From Candidatus Margulisiibacteriota bacterium (GTDB taxonomy: Bacteria > Margulisbacteria > WOR-1 > JAKLHX01 > JBAZKV01), in contig JBAZKV010000005.1 in assembly GCA_041650635.1 (NCBI GenBank), forward strand, positions 27,774 to 91,773: DNA of 64,000 nucleotides. The letters run 5' to 3'. The position numbers were made by a program, and so were the translations under genes. This document shows positions 1-6,572 of this stretch, in pieces. The stretch's first letter is position 1. Each line of letters opens with the position of its first letter. Under the pieces are notes generated by a model that was not told where the DNA came from, made no database searches, and was given only the letters and a program-made list of their open reading frames with translations.

Positions 1-398
1 ATGATATACCTGGACATGGAAAGAGGATAAGCAATGGTGAACTTTACTGCATCAAAGGCCCTTGAGATACCTTTAATTGAGCCGGTTGAGTCCACATGCC
101 CGGACACCAGATGGCCCGAAAGCCTGTCAGAGACCTTAAGAGCTCTTTCGAGATTGACCTGATCTGATGCCTTGAGTGCGCCCAAATTGGTCTTTGAATA
201 GGTTTCTTTTGTTATGTCCACAAAAAAAACGGGGCCTTTTGTCCCCGTCACCGTAAGACAGGCCCCGTTGACGCAGACGCTTTCCCCCGGTTTCAGCTCT
301 CTGGAAAGTTCTTTTGAGGTTATCTCCAGCTTCAAAAGCCCGCTGACAAACCTGGCGCTTTTTACAGAACCTATTTCTTCAACGATCCCTGTGAACAT
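1..398 (-). CDS. ribE: Riboflavin synthase alpha subunit, N-terminal part, cut by window edge
   Basis: Riboflavin synthase dismutates two 6,7-dimethyl-8-ribityllumazine molecules to riboflavin. The visible protein starts MFTGIVEEIGSV, the hallmark start of the family. It continues with the first lumazine-binding barrel (VCVNGACLTVT) and the start of the second (LSGHLVSGHVDSTG). About 132 residues are visible and the C-terminal third lies off the left edge. The start is the ATG at 398. A TGATAAAAT box lies 9 bases upstream (408-416) and overlaps the stop codon of nusB, so this gene may have its own nearly leaderless transcript although it follows nusB closely. Confidence 0.93.
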   Translation of the reverse strand, partial: MFTGIVEEIGSVKSARFVSGLLKLEITSKELSRELKPGESVCVNGACLTVTGTKGPVFFVDITKETYSKTNLGALKASDQVNLERALKVSDRLSGHLVSGHVDSTGSIKGISRAFDAVKFTIAYPLSMSRYI

Positions 399-407
399 TT
401 TGAGCTA

Positions 408-416
408 ATTTTATCA
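408..416 (-). promoter_or_regulatory. Extended -10 box directly before ribE
   Basis: Minus-strand TGATAAAAT ends 9 bases before the ribE ATG and contains the nusB stop codon. It is one of several such boxes in the window placed 6-10 bases before a start codon. Confidence 0.45.
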
Positions 417-821
417 CAATTTGAGCTTTTTTGCCACAGAAGCAAGGACACCGTTTATGAATTTTTTGGATTCTTCCCCGCCGTATTTTTTTGCCAGTTC
501 CACGGCCTCGTTCATCACTACTGCGCCGGGTTCGGTCCTCTCGTGTTCAAGCTCCCAGACACAGACGCGCAGGATGTTCCTGTCCACTGCTCCCAGTCTT
601 TCTATTGTCCACTCCGCCAGGTTAGAAGCTATACTGCGGTCAATTGCCGCTTTTTGGCTGACAACTCCGCGAAGGAGCACTTTTGCCCGCTCCATTGTGT
701 CGGGGGGGAAAGTCTCCTGGCTTGAAACGCTTAGGATGGCCTCTTCGGGTGAAGCGTCCGAGAGCTCTATCTGATAAAGCGCCTGCATTGCCAGCCGGCG
801 CGCTGTTGTTCTTTTGCCCAT
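414..821 (-). CDS. nusB: Transcription antitermination factor NusB
   Basis: NusB with NusE (S10) binds boxA RNA and supports antitermination of rRNA transcription. The 135-residue protein has the usual all-helical size and signatures: N-terminal RRLAMQALYQIEL, central IERLGAVDRNILRVCVWEL, and C-terminal NEAVELAKKYGGEESKKFINGVL. The start at 821 lies one base from the accC stop, so the two are translationally close and probably cotranscribed with ribE downstream. Nothing is unusual about it. Confidence 0.95.
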   Translation of the reverse strand: MGKRTTARRLAMQALYQIELSDASPEEAILSVSSQETFPPDTMERAKVLLRGVVSQKAAIDRSIASNLAEWTIERLGAVDRNILRVCVWELEHERTEPGAVVMNEAVELAKKYGGEESKKFINGVLASVAKKLKL

Positions 822-822
822 A

Positions 823-2166
823 TCAGAGGATAAGATTGGTGTCTATAAAATCGGTATAGATCTCGCCTCTTTTAAAATTATCGTTTTCCATGACCTTTTT
901 GTGGAAGGCGATCGTTGTTTTTATCCCCGCCACGACAAATTCGTCAAGGGCCCTGCTCATCCTGCTGATAGCCTCCTGGCGGGTGGGCGCCCACACTATC
1001 AGTTTTGCCACCAAGGAATCATAGTATGGAGGAATTCTATATCCCTGGTACGCGTGGCTGTCAACGCGCACGCCGGGCCCCCCAGAAGGAAGGTAGGTCT
1101 TTAACTCGCCCGGACTAGGCATAAAATTCCTTTCGGGGTCCTCAGCATTTATCCTGCACTCTATAGAGTGCCCCGACAATTTTATATCTTTTTGCTTGAA
1201 CCGCAGTTTTCCTCCGCCGGCCACATAGATCTGTTCTTTTATGATATCAGTTGAGGTGATCATCTCAGACACGGGGTGCTCCACCTGCACCCTGGTGTTC
1301 ATTTCCATAAAATAGAAACGGCCTTCCGCATCAAGAAGGAACTCGATAGTGCCGGCGCCGCTGTACTTTGCCGCCTTGGCCATCTTAACTGCGGCCTCCC
1401 CCATCTTTTTTCTCAACTTTTCGCTAAGGGCCGAACACGGAGCCTCTTCAACAAGTTTCTGATGCCTGCGCTGAACAGAGCAGTCCCTTTCACCCAGATA
1501 GATGACATTGCCGTAATTGTCGGCCATAATCTGTATCTCGACATGTTTTGGCCGCTCTATGAACTTTTCTATGTAGACCTGAGGATTGCCGAAAGCAGCT
1601 CCTGCCTCGGTCTGAGCTGTTTTCATGAGTGAAGGGAATTCGTCCGCGGTCTTTGCAACCCTCATCCCCTTGCCCCCGCCCCCGGCGGTCGCTTTAATAA
1701 GAACCGGGAAACCGATATTCCTTGCGATCTGAAGAGCCTCTTTTTCGTCGTTCACTATGCCTTCTGAACCTGGGACGGTGGGCACCCCGGCAAGTTTTGC
1801 TGTCTGCTTGGCGGTAGCCTTGTCCCCCATAGCCTCCATGGAAGCGATAGAGGGTCCTATGAACTTTATGCCGTGGGACTCGCAGACATCCACGAACTTA
1901 GAGTTTTCGGCCAAAAACCCGTACCCGGGATGCACGGCTTCGGCCCCGGATACTTCCGCCACAGAAATTATCGCCGGTATATTGAGATAGCTTTTTGCGG
2001 GCTGTGCCGGACCTATACAGTAGGCCTCGTCCGCGGCCTTTGCGTGCAGGCAGTCCCTGTCAGCTTCGCTGTACACCGCAACGCTTTTAATATCCATCTC
2101 TCTGCAGGCGCGGATCACACGCAGAGCTATTTCCCCCCGGTTCGCTATCAGTATCTTTTTGAACAT
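823..2166 (-). CDS. accC: Biotin carboxylase subunit of acetyl-CoA carboxylase
   Basis: AccC carboxylates biotin on the carrier protein AccB, using ATP and bicarbonate, for malonyl-CoA synthesis. The 447-residue length is typical. It has the N-terminal FKKILIANRGEIALRVIRACRE, the ATP-grasp glycine loop KATAGGGGKGMRVA, and the active-site stretches MEMNTRVQVEHPVSE and GHSIECRINAEDP. It leads the operon accC-nusB-ribE. accB is not next to it, which is unusual because accB normally precedes accC. A leader of about 45 bases follows a TGATATAAT box (2218-2226), and AGAGGG precedes the ATG. Pyruvate carboxylase subunit A is the main alternative because the domain is shared. Confidence 0.92.
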   Translation of the reverse strand: MFKKILIANRGEIALRVIRACREMDIKSVAVYSEADRDCLHAKAADEAYCIGPAQPAKSYLNIPAIISVAEVSGAEAVHPGYGFLAENSKFVDVCESHGIKFIGPSIASMEAMGDKATAKQTAKLAGVPTVPGSEGIVNDEKEALQIARNIGFPVLIKATAGGGGKGMRVAKTADEFPSLMKTAQTEAGAAFGNPQVYIEKFIERPKHVEIQIMADNYGNVIYLGERDCSVQRRHQKLVEEAPCSALSEKLRKKMGEAAVKMAKAAKYSGAGTIEFLLDAEGRFYFMEMNTRVQVEHPVSEMITSTDIIKEQIYVAGGGKLRFKQKDIKLSGHSIECRINAEDPERNFMPSPGELKTYLPSGGPGVRVDSHAYQGYRIPPYYDSLVAKLIVWAPTRQEAISRMSRALDEFVVAGIKTTIAFHKKVMENDNFKRGEIYTDFIDTNLIL

Positions 2167-2191
2167 GTTTCCCTCTTACTCTAAAAACCTG

Positions 2192-2219
2192 TTGACAGAC
2201 CGCAAATATGCTCTATAAT
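2192..2219 (+). promoter_or_regulatory. Sigma-70-type promoter of the SWIB-like gene
   Basis: TTGACA (2192-2197), a 16-base spacer and TATAAT (2214-2219) give a near-consensus promoter about 75 bases before the small gene at 2294. Confidence 0.75.
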
Positions 2220-2226
2220 TATATCA
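2218..2226 (-). promoter_or_regulatory. Extended -10 box of accC, back to back with the divergent promoter
   Basis: Minus-strand TGATATAAT overlaps the plus-strand TATAAT at 2214-2219, forming a shared TATAATTATA core. Polymerase can therefore occupy only one direction at a time. Confidence 0.55.
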
Positions 2227-2293
2227 ATACATCTGAAGATTGGCAAACACAGTTAATTTTCAGAGTAAAGACAGCAAAGGGAGGTGAATGCAA

Positions 2294-2455
2294 ATGGCAA
2301 AGGCAAGAGGCGGACTTTCTAAGATAAGAGTGCATTTTAAAGGACAGAGCGATACGCTTGAGAAAGTATTCGGAAGCTCACCTATTCAGGTGACGGATAT
2401 GACCAAGAAACTCTGGAGCATTATCAAGTCAAGAAAGCTCATGAAAAAAGCGTAA
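2294..2455 (+). CDS. 53-residue SWIB/MDM2-like mini-protein
   Basis: A short gene with its own strong promoter, a good GGGAGG ribosome site 9 bases before the ATG at 2294, and its own terminator. The protein is basic. Its second half (DTLEKVFGSSPIQVTDMTKK, then LWSIIKSRKLMKK) resembles the core of the SWIB domain, in which a Leu-Trp-x-x-Ile-Lys segment follows a conserved threonine. SWIB domains in bacteria occur in chlamydiae and a few other groups, sometimes fused to topoisomerase. Here only about half the domain is present. I infer a nucleoid- or chromatin-related role, but this is uncertain. An in-frame upstream ATG at 2288 is too close to the ribosome site to be preferred. Confidence 0.7.
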   Translation: MAKARGGLSKIRVHFKGQSDTLEKVFGSSPIQVTDMTKKLWSIIKSRKLMKKA

Positions 2456-2473
2456 AGCTTTTTGCGTCCGAAC

Positions 2474-2502
2474 ATAAACCCCGGGCTAGGACCGGGGTTT
2501 AT
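2474..2502. terminator. Intrinsic terminator, probably bidirectional
   Basis: An 11-bp perfect stem (ATAAACCCCGG pairing with CCGGGGTTTAT) with a 7-base loop lies 18 bases after the SWIB-like stop and just after the end of the convergent gene at 2521. The T-tract is weak on both sides. Confidence 0.7.
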
Positions 2503-2520
2503 TTATGGGCAAAACACTTT

Positions 2521-3792
2521 TCAGCCGACTGAAAGCCTTTTCTTCCTTGCCAGCGGCGGGATTATGTAATCTACCACATCGTCAACTGTAATGATGCCGA
2601 GTATCCTGTTGAGCTTGTCGACCACGGGCACTGCAAGAAGGTTATATTTTGAAATAACATCGGCAACCTGCCTCCTGTTCATCTCAGGTCTTACCGTTAT
2701 TATCTTGGTGTTCATTATATCGCCGACAAGCGCATCCTCTTTTGAGATGATGAGGCCTCTCAATGTCAGGACCCCCAGCAGATGTCCGCCCTCGTCCGTA
2801 ACATACAGATAATAGATCGTTTCGGCTCCCGGGGCCAGCTCCCTGAGTTTTTCTATCGTTCTGGCCACGGTATACTCGGGCTCAAGAGTAATGAGGTCGG
2901 TGGTCATAAGCCCTCCGGCGGTTTCGTCATCATGCTTCAAAAGCTCCTGTATCTCCTGAGCTTTTTTCTTTTTCATCAACTGCAGGAATTCCTCCGTCTT
3001 TTCTTCAGGCAGGTCCCCCAGGACATCGGCGGCTTCATCGGAAGGCATTTTTTCAAGAATGGCCAGGGCCTTCTTTGTGTCAAGGACGCCTATCAAAAAG
3101 GCCTGTATCCTGGGTTCCAATTCGTGCAGAGCTTCGGCCGCCGTATCAGTTGAAAGAGATTCAAAGATGGCCGTTTTTTCGTCCGTGTGGACCTGACTGA
3201 TAATGCTGGCTATGTCCGACGGGTGCAGTTCCGACATCCCTTTGTAGGGAACGACCAGTTTTATCCTGGCAAGGTCCGTCTGTAAAGGCTCCACATAATT
3301 CCAGCCTATCAGGTCTTCCTTCACCTTGATGTTAAAAAAAGATAGAAGGAACGAGACCAACTGATCCAGCTTTAGCCTGCGAAGGACTCCTTTAATGCCG
3401 ACATCGGCCGCGATAAGCCGGACTTCTTCCCCTACCTTTGCTATTTTAAGATCATTTACTCTTACCACCTTGGAGCCGTGGATATCCACTATCTGCTTAT
3501 CCATAAGGTCCCTTTTTGCCAGGACACTTCCTTCCCTCAGTTCCGCAAAAGGGGTCTCTTTTATTCCAGCCCGGGTAGAAATAAACTTTCTCCCTATTAG
3601 GTTTATCTCTTGAAGCAGCAAAACCTTTTTGTGCCTGCCTCCCGTCGACTTCAGCACCAAGCCGGTCACTTTTGGGAATTGGTCCTGCGGCTCGATCACA
3701 ATATCCTCGACACGGCCTATTTTTTCTTCGAACCTGTCTATAACGGGACCTCCAATAAGCTCAGAAGCGTACAGTTCGCTTAAATAAATCAT
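2521..3792 (-). CDS. Soluble PRC-barrel / MgtE-N / CBS protein
   Basis: The 423-residue protein contains the cytosolic sensor half of MgtE magnesium channels without the membrane pore. It begins with two PRC-barrel-like segments (about residues 1-160, for example GGPVIDRFEEKIGRVEDIVIE). The MgtE N domain follows (about 190-290, with repeated EKMPSDEAADVLGDLPEE units), then a CBS pair (about 300-415, ending LGIITVDDVVDYI). No transmembrane helix follows. In MgtE this region senses Mg2+, and the CBS pair may bind nucleotide. The gene is monocistronic, with TGCTATAAT at 3823-3831 and AGGAGG before the ATG. Proteins of this architecture are known, but their partner transporter is not adjacent here. 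Confidence 0.85.
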   Translation of the reverse strand: MIYLSELYASELIGGPVIDRFEEKIGRVEDIVIEPQDQFPKVTGLVLKSTGGRHKKVLLLQEINLIGRKFISTRAGIKETPFAELREGSVLAKRDLMDKQIVDIHGSKVVRVNDLKIAKVGEEVRLIAADVGIKGVLRRLKLDQLVSFLLSFFNIKVKEDLIGWNYVEPLQTDLARIKLVVPYKGMSELHPSDIASIISQVHTDEKTAIFESLSTDTAAEALHELEPRIQAFLIGVLDTKKALAILEKMPSDEAADVLGDLPEEKTEEFLQLMKKKKAQEIQELLKHDDETAGGLMTTDLITLEPEYTVARTIEKLRELAPGAETIYYLYVTDEGGHLLGVLTLRGLIISKEDALVGDIMNTKIITVRPEMNRRQVADVISKYNLLAVPVVDKLNRILGIITVDDVVDYIIPPLARKKRLSVG

Positions 3793-3841
3793 TTATAACC
3801 TCCTGGCAACTGCTTCGAAAAAATTATAGCACGGCCGCCTG

Positions 3842-4921
3842 CTATCTTGCGCAATAATACTTACCCGGAAGTTCGCTCACCATGTCTTTAACTACCATGG
3901 GGACGAGAGCGGTGGCAAGTTCTCCGCAGGAAACCCCGGTAATTAGAGCAAGCTCATCTATGTGCTTTGCTCCGGTTTCCAGACAATCAAGGACTCTGCG
4001 CTGCTCTGCGGATAGGCCCTCTGTATTTATGGAGGGGGCGGGCTTATGTCCCCCTTTAACGCTTTTCAGGTTCAATTCTTCAAGGATGTCCGCGACCTCT
4101 TCGACCAGTTTTGCCCCGCGCTTGATAAGAGCGTTCGGGCCGCGGCTTAAGGTCCTGCCCGACTCGCCGGGGACGGCAAAGACCTCCCTGTTCTGCTCCA
4201 GTGCAAAACCTGCGGTTATGAGCGACCCGCTGTCGGATGACCCCTCAATTACAAGGGTGCCGAGGCTAAGACCCGAGATTATCCTGTTCCTGCGGGGAAA
4301 GTTCCACTTTTCAACGCCTTCAACTTTAAGATGCTCGCAGACAAGAGCCCCTTTGTCCCCTATCCTTTCCCCGAGGCCCCTGTTGCTGTATGGATAGACC
4401 TCGTCAAGCCCTGTGCCCAGAACTGCAATGGTCCTGCCGCCTGCTTCAAGGGCGCTCTTATGAGCACAGCTGTCTATCCCCAAAGCAAGACCTGAAACAA
4501 CGGTTATGCCGAATTCGCACAGGTCTTTTGCCAGTTTTTTGGTCATCTTTTCTCCGTAAGGAGAGAGGCTTCTTGACCCGACAACTGCCACGGATAACTT
4601 GTCCTCTGCTTCGAGGCTGCCGCGGTAATAAAGCACGGGCGGCGGGTCCCAGATATTATATAGATTGGACGGATAATCAGAATCGCCAAGGCAGACAGCA
4701 TTAACACCCGGCGGAAGTGCTGTTCCATCAGGATTCTTTCTTCCGACGATCAATGAGCGGGCTGTTGCGGCGCCGATACCGTCTATTGAAACTAGTTCAT
4801 CAAAAGTAGAGTCCCATATCGCTGAGATGCTGCCGAAATGTTCAAAAAGAAGTTTTATCCGTGAAGCCCCGAGGCCGGGAATTAGGGAAAGAGCCGCCCA
4901 ATATTTCAGATCAGAGGACAT
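3842..4921 (-). CDS. dprA: DNA processing protein DprA (Smf)
   Basis: DprA loads RecA on incoming single-stranded DNA during transformation. The 359-residue protein has an N-terminal helix-hairpin-helix region (LIPGLGASRI and SIDGIGAATARSL). A central Rossmann/SLOG core follows (VAVVGSRSLSPYG, VVSGLALGIDSCAHKSAL, TIAVLGTGLDEVYP), with GTLVIEGSSDSGSLITA. A C-terminal winged-helix tail (from about residue 300, AEQRRVLDCLETG) completes it. It overlaps the 3' end of the GHL10 gene by 11 bases, so the two are coupled. The full domain set suggests a functional protein. Confidence 0.93.
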   Translation of the reverse strand: MSSDLKYWAALSLIPGLGASRIKLLFEHFGSISAIWDSTFDELVSIDGIGAATARSLIVGRKNPDGTALPPGVNAVCLGDSDYPSNLYNIWDPPPVLYYRGSLEAEDKLSVAVVGSRSLSPYGEKMTKKLAKDLCEFGITVVSGLALGIDSCAHKSALEAGGRTIAVLGTGLDEVYPYSNRGLGERIGDKGALVCEHLKVEGVEKWNFPRRNRIISGLSLGTLVIEGSSDSGSLITAGFALEQNREVFAVPGESGRTLSRGPNALIKRGAKLVEEVADILEELNLKSVKGGHKPAPSINTEGLSAEQRRVLDCLETGAKHIDELALITGVSCGELATALVPMVVKDMVSELPGKYYCAR

Positions 4922-5930
4922 CTTTCCTTATCTTCTCAAAATAACCGGGTGAGTCAATGAGGGAATCATAAGAGAAGAGCGAAAAACCCTTGAGCGATCT
5001 ATAATAGCGCTTATAGTATTTGTATGTCTTGATATGGTCAGAAATCACGCCCGCGGAATTATTGAAGGCCCCCAACCCCAAAACCACTGAATTCTTAGAA
5101 GAAACAGAAGCGTTGAGCAGGATCAGGTCAAGGACCCTGACAGGGTCCCGTGAATAGATCATCGGGACAGTAAAATCTATAATGCCATCCCTCTGCCATT
5201 TTCTCCAGTCCTGACCTTTGTCAGTGGAAGCGTCAAAAATATCGGGGTAGACTGCTGCAGATACAGAAATGCCGGGTTTAAGCCTTTTAACCTCCTGATA
5301 GATCCTTTTTACCAGGCCGGTCACATCATCGGCCCTCCTTTTTGCGGCTATCGGATAAGCAGGATTCTTTTTGTCGTAGATAAAACTATGGTCAGGATAC
5401 CTTATGTAGTCAAAGTGTATGCCGTCAACATCATAATCTCGGGCAACCTCGCAGTAGACTGCATACAAATGATCCTGTACACCCTTGATGGCCGGGTTGA
5501 GGAACAGCATATTCGATTTTTTTGGGAGCAGCCAGTGGGGTTTTGCGTTAACAACATGGCCTAGCTGCGAAGGAGCTTCGGGAGAAGACCACACATAATA
5601 GGCGTTAAGCCAGGCATGCACCTTGATGCCGTGCCTGTGGGATTTTTCAACAGTCTCAGCAAGCGGGTCAAATCCGGTCTCTACCGTTGGGACAATGGAA
5701 GACCTGTAATATGCCTCTCCCCTGCCCAGGACCTGGACAAAAAGCGTGTTAAAGCCGTTCTCTTTTGCTTTAGTAACGAACCTGTCGATCTTTTCTTTGG
5801 AATCCAGTTGGAACCTTGTCACCCACATTGCCTTGATCTCCTGCCCGTCCGGGATACCTGCCCACAAGCAATTTCCGCGCCACAGCAGGAAAATCATTAT
5901 AAATACGAGAATTCTTAGAGGTTTAAGCAT
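4911..5930 (-). CDS. Exported GHL10/DUF187-type glycoside hydrolase-like protein
   Basis: The first 24 residues form a signal peptide or membrane anchor (PLRILVFIMIFLLW). A TIM-barrel of the GHL10 (PF02638, YngK/FenI) type fills the rest. Signatures are EIKAMWVTRFQL, the helix NGFNTLFVQVLGRGEAYY, GIKVHAWLNAYYVW and DVDGIHFDYIRYP, where the Asp is a typical active-site position. The protein is 339 residues. It probably acts on a glycan outside the cytoplasm (peptidoglycan or surface polysaccharide), but substrates of the family are poorly known. It heads a two-gene unit with dprA. A palindromic repeat lies immediately upstream. Confidence 0.85.
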   Translation of the reverse strand: MLKPLRILVFIMIFLLWRGNCLWAGIPDGQEIKAMWVTRFQLDSKEKIDRFVTKAKENGFNTLFVQVLGRGEAYYRSSIVPTVETGFDPLAETVEKSHRHGIKVHAWLNAYYVWSSPEAPSQLGHVVNAKPHWLLPKKSNMLFLNPAIKGVQDHLYAVYCEVARDYDVDGIHFDYIRYPDHSFIYDKKNPAYPIAAKRRADDVTGLVKRIYQEVKRLKPGISVSAAVYPDIFDASTDKGQDWRKWQRDGIIDFTVPMIYSRDPVRVLDLILLNASVSSKNSVVLGLGAFNNSAGVISDHIKTYKYYKRYYRSLKGFSLFSYDSLIDSPGYFEKIRKDVL

Positions 5931-5941
5931 TCTATATCCGT

Positions 5942-6001
5942 CCCGACGCTAAAGCGTCGGCTCCTAAGAATGAGAACTGGAGCCGAGCCTTTAGGCTCGG
6001 G
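5942..6001. repeat. Three-helix palindromic element, intact 60-bp copy
   Basis: Two mirror hairpins, CCGACGCT-AA-AGCGTCGG (5943-5960) and CCGAGCCT-TT-AGGCTCGG (5983-6000), are joined by a central stem GGCTCC (5959-5964) pairing with GGAGCC (5979-5984). The element folds as a cruciform. It lies between the folE stop and the GHL10 start. A second copy sits inside fhs (6969-7073) and a diverged relative at 44385-44454. Confidence 0.85.
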
Positions 6002-6013
6002 TAAATTAGCATA

Positions 6014-6571
6014 TTATTTCTTTAGCAGTGCCAGGGCCTCGGCCCTGGTGGAAGCGTTTTTCCTGAAGATGCCCCGGACAGCCGAAGTAGTGGTGGTGGT
6101 CCCCGGTTTTTTCACGCCTCTCATAGACATGCACAGGTGCTCGGCCTCGATTATGACAAACACCCCGTGAGGGGACAGTTTTTCCATGAGAAGGTCGGCG
6201 ATCTGGGAGGTGAGCCTTTCCTGGACCTGGGGCCTTTTTGCAAAAGCCTCAACCACTCTTACCAGTTTTGACAGCCCTGTCACACGCCCCTTGCGCGGGA
6301 TATAAACTATATGGGCCTTGCCGATGAACGGGATAAAATGATGTTCACACATAGAGTAGAACGGGATGTCTTTTACCATGACCATTTCTTCGTGGGCTTC
6401 GTTGTGAAAGACCGACAGTTCTTTTCCCGGATCTTTTGAAACCCCGGAAAACAGTTCCGCGTACATCCGTGCAACCCGCTCCGGGGTCTTTTGCAGTCCC
6501 TCTCTTGAAGGGTCTTCCCCTATCGCGTAAAGAATATCCTTAACGGCCTTTTCTATCTTTTTTCTGCTCAT
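6014..6571 (-). CDS. folE: GTP cyclohydrolase I
   Basis: FolE converts GTP to dihydroneopterin triphosphate, the first step of tetrahydrofolate synthesis. The 185-residue length is typical. Zinc and active-site motifs are present: YSMCEHHFIPFIGKAHI (Cys, His, His) and IEAEHLCMSMRGV (second Cys). GLSKLVRVVEAFAKRPQVQE is also present. The gene starts one base after the fhs stop, so fhs-folE form a folate/one-carbon operon. Confidence 0.96.
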   Translation of the reverse strand: MSRKKIEKAVKDILYAIGEDPSREGLQKTPERVARMYAELFSGVSKDPGKELSVFHNEAHEEMVMVKDIPFYSMCEHHFIPFIGKAHIVYIPRKGRVTGLSKLVRVVEAFAKRPQVQERLTSQIADLLMEKLSPHGVFVIIEAEHLCMSMRGVKKPGTTTTTSAVRGIFRKNASTRAEALALLKK

Positions 6572-6572
6572 G

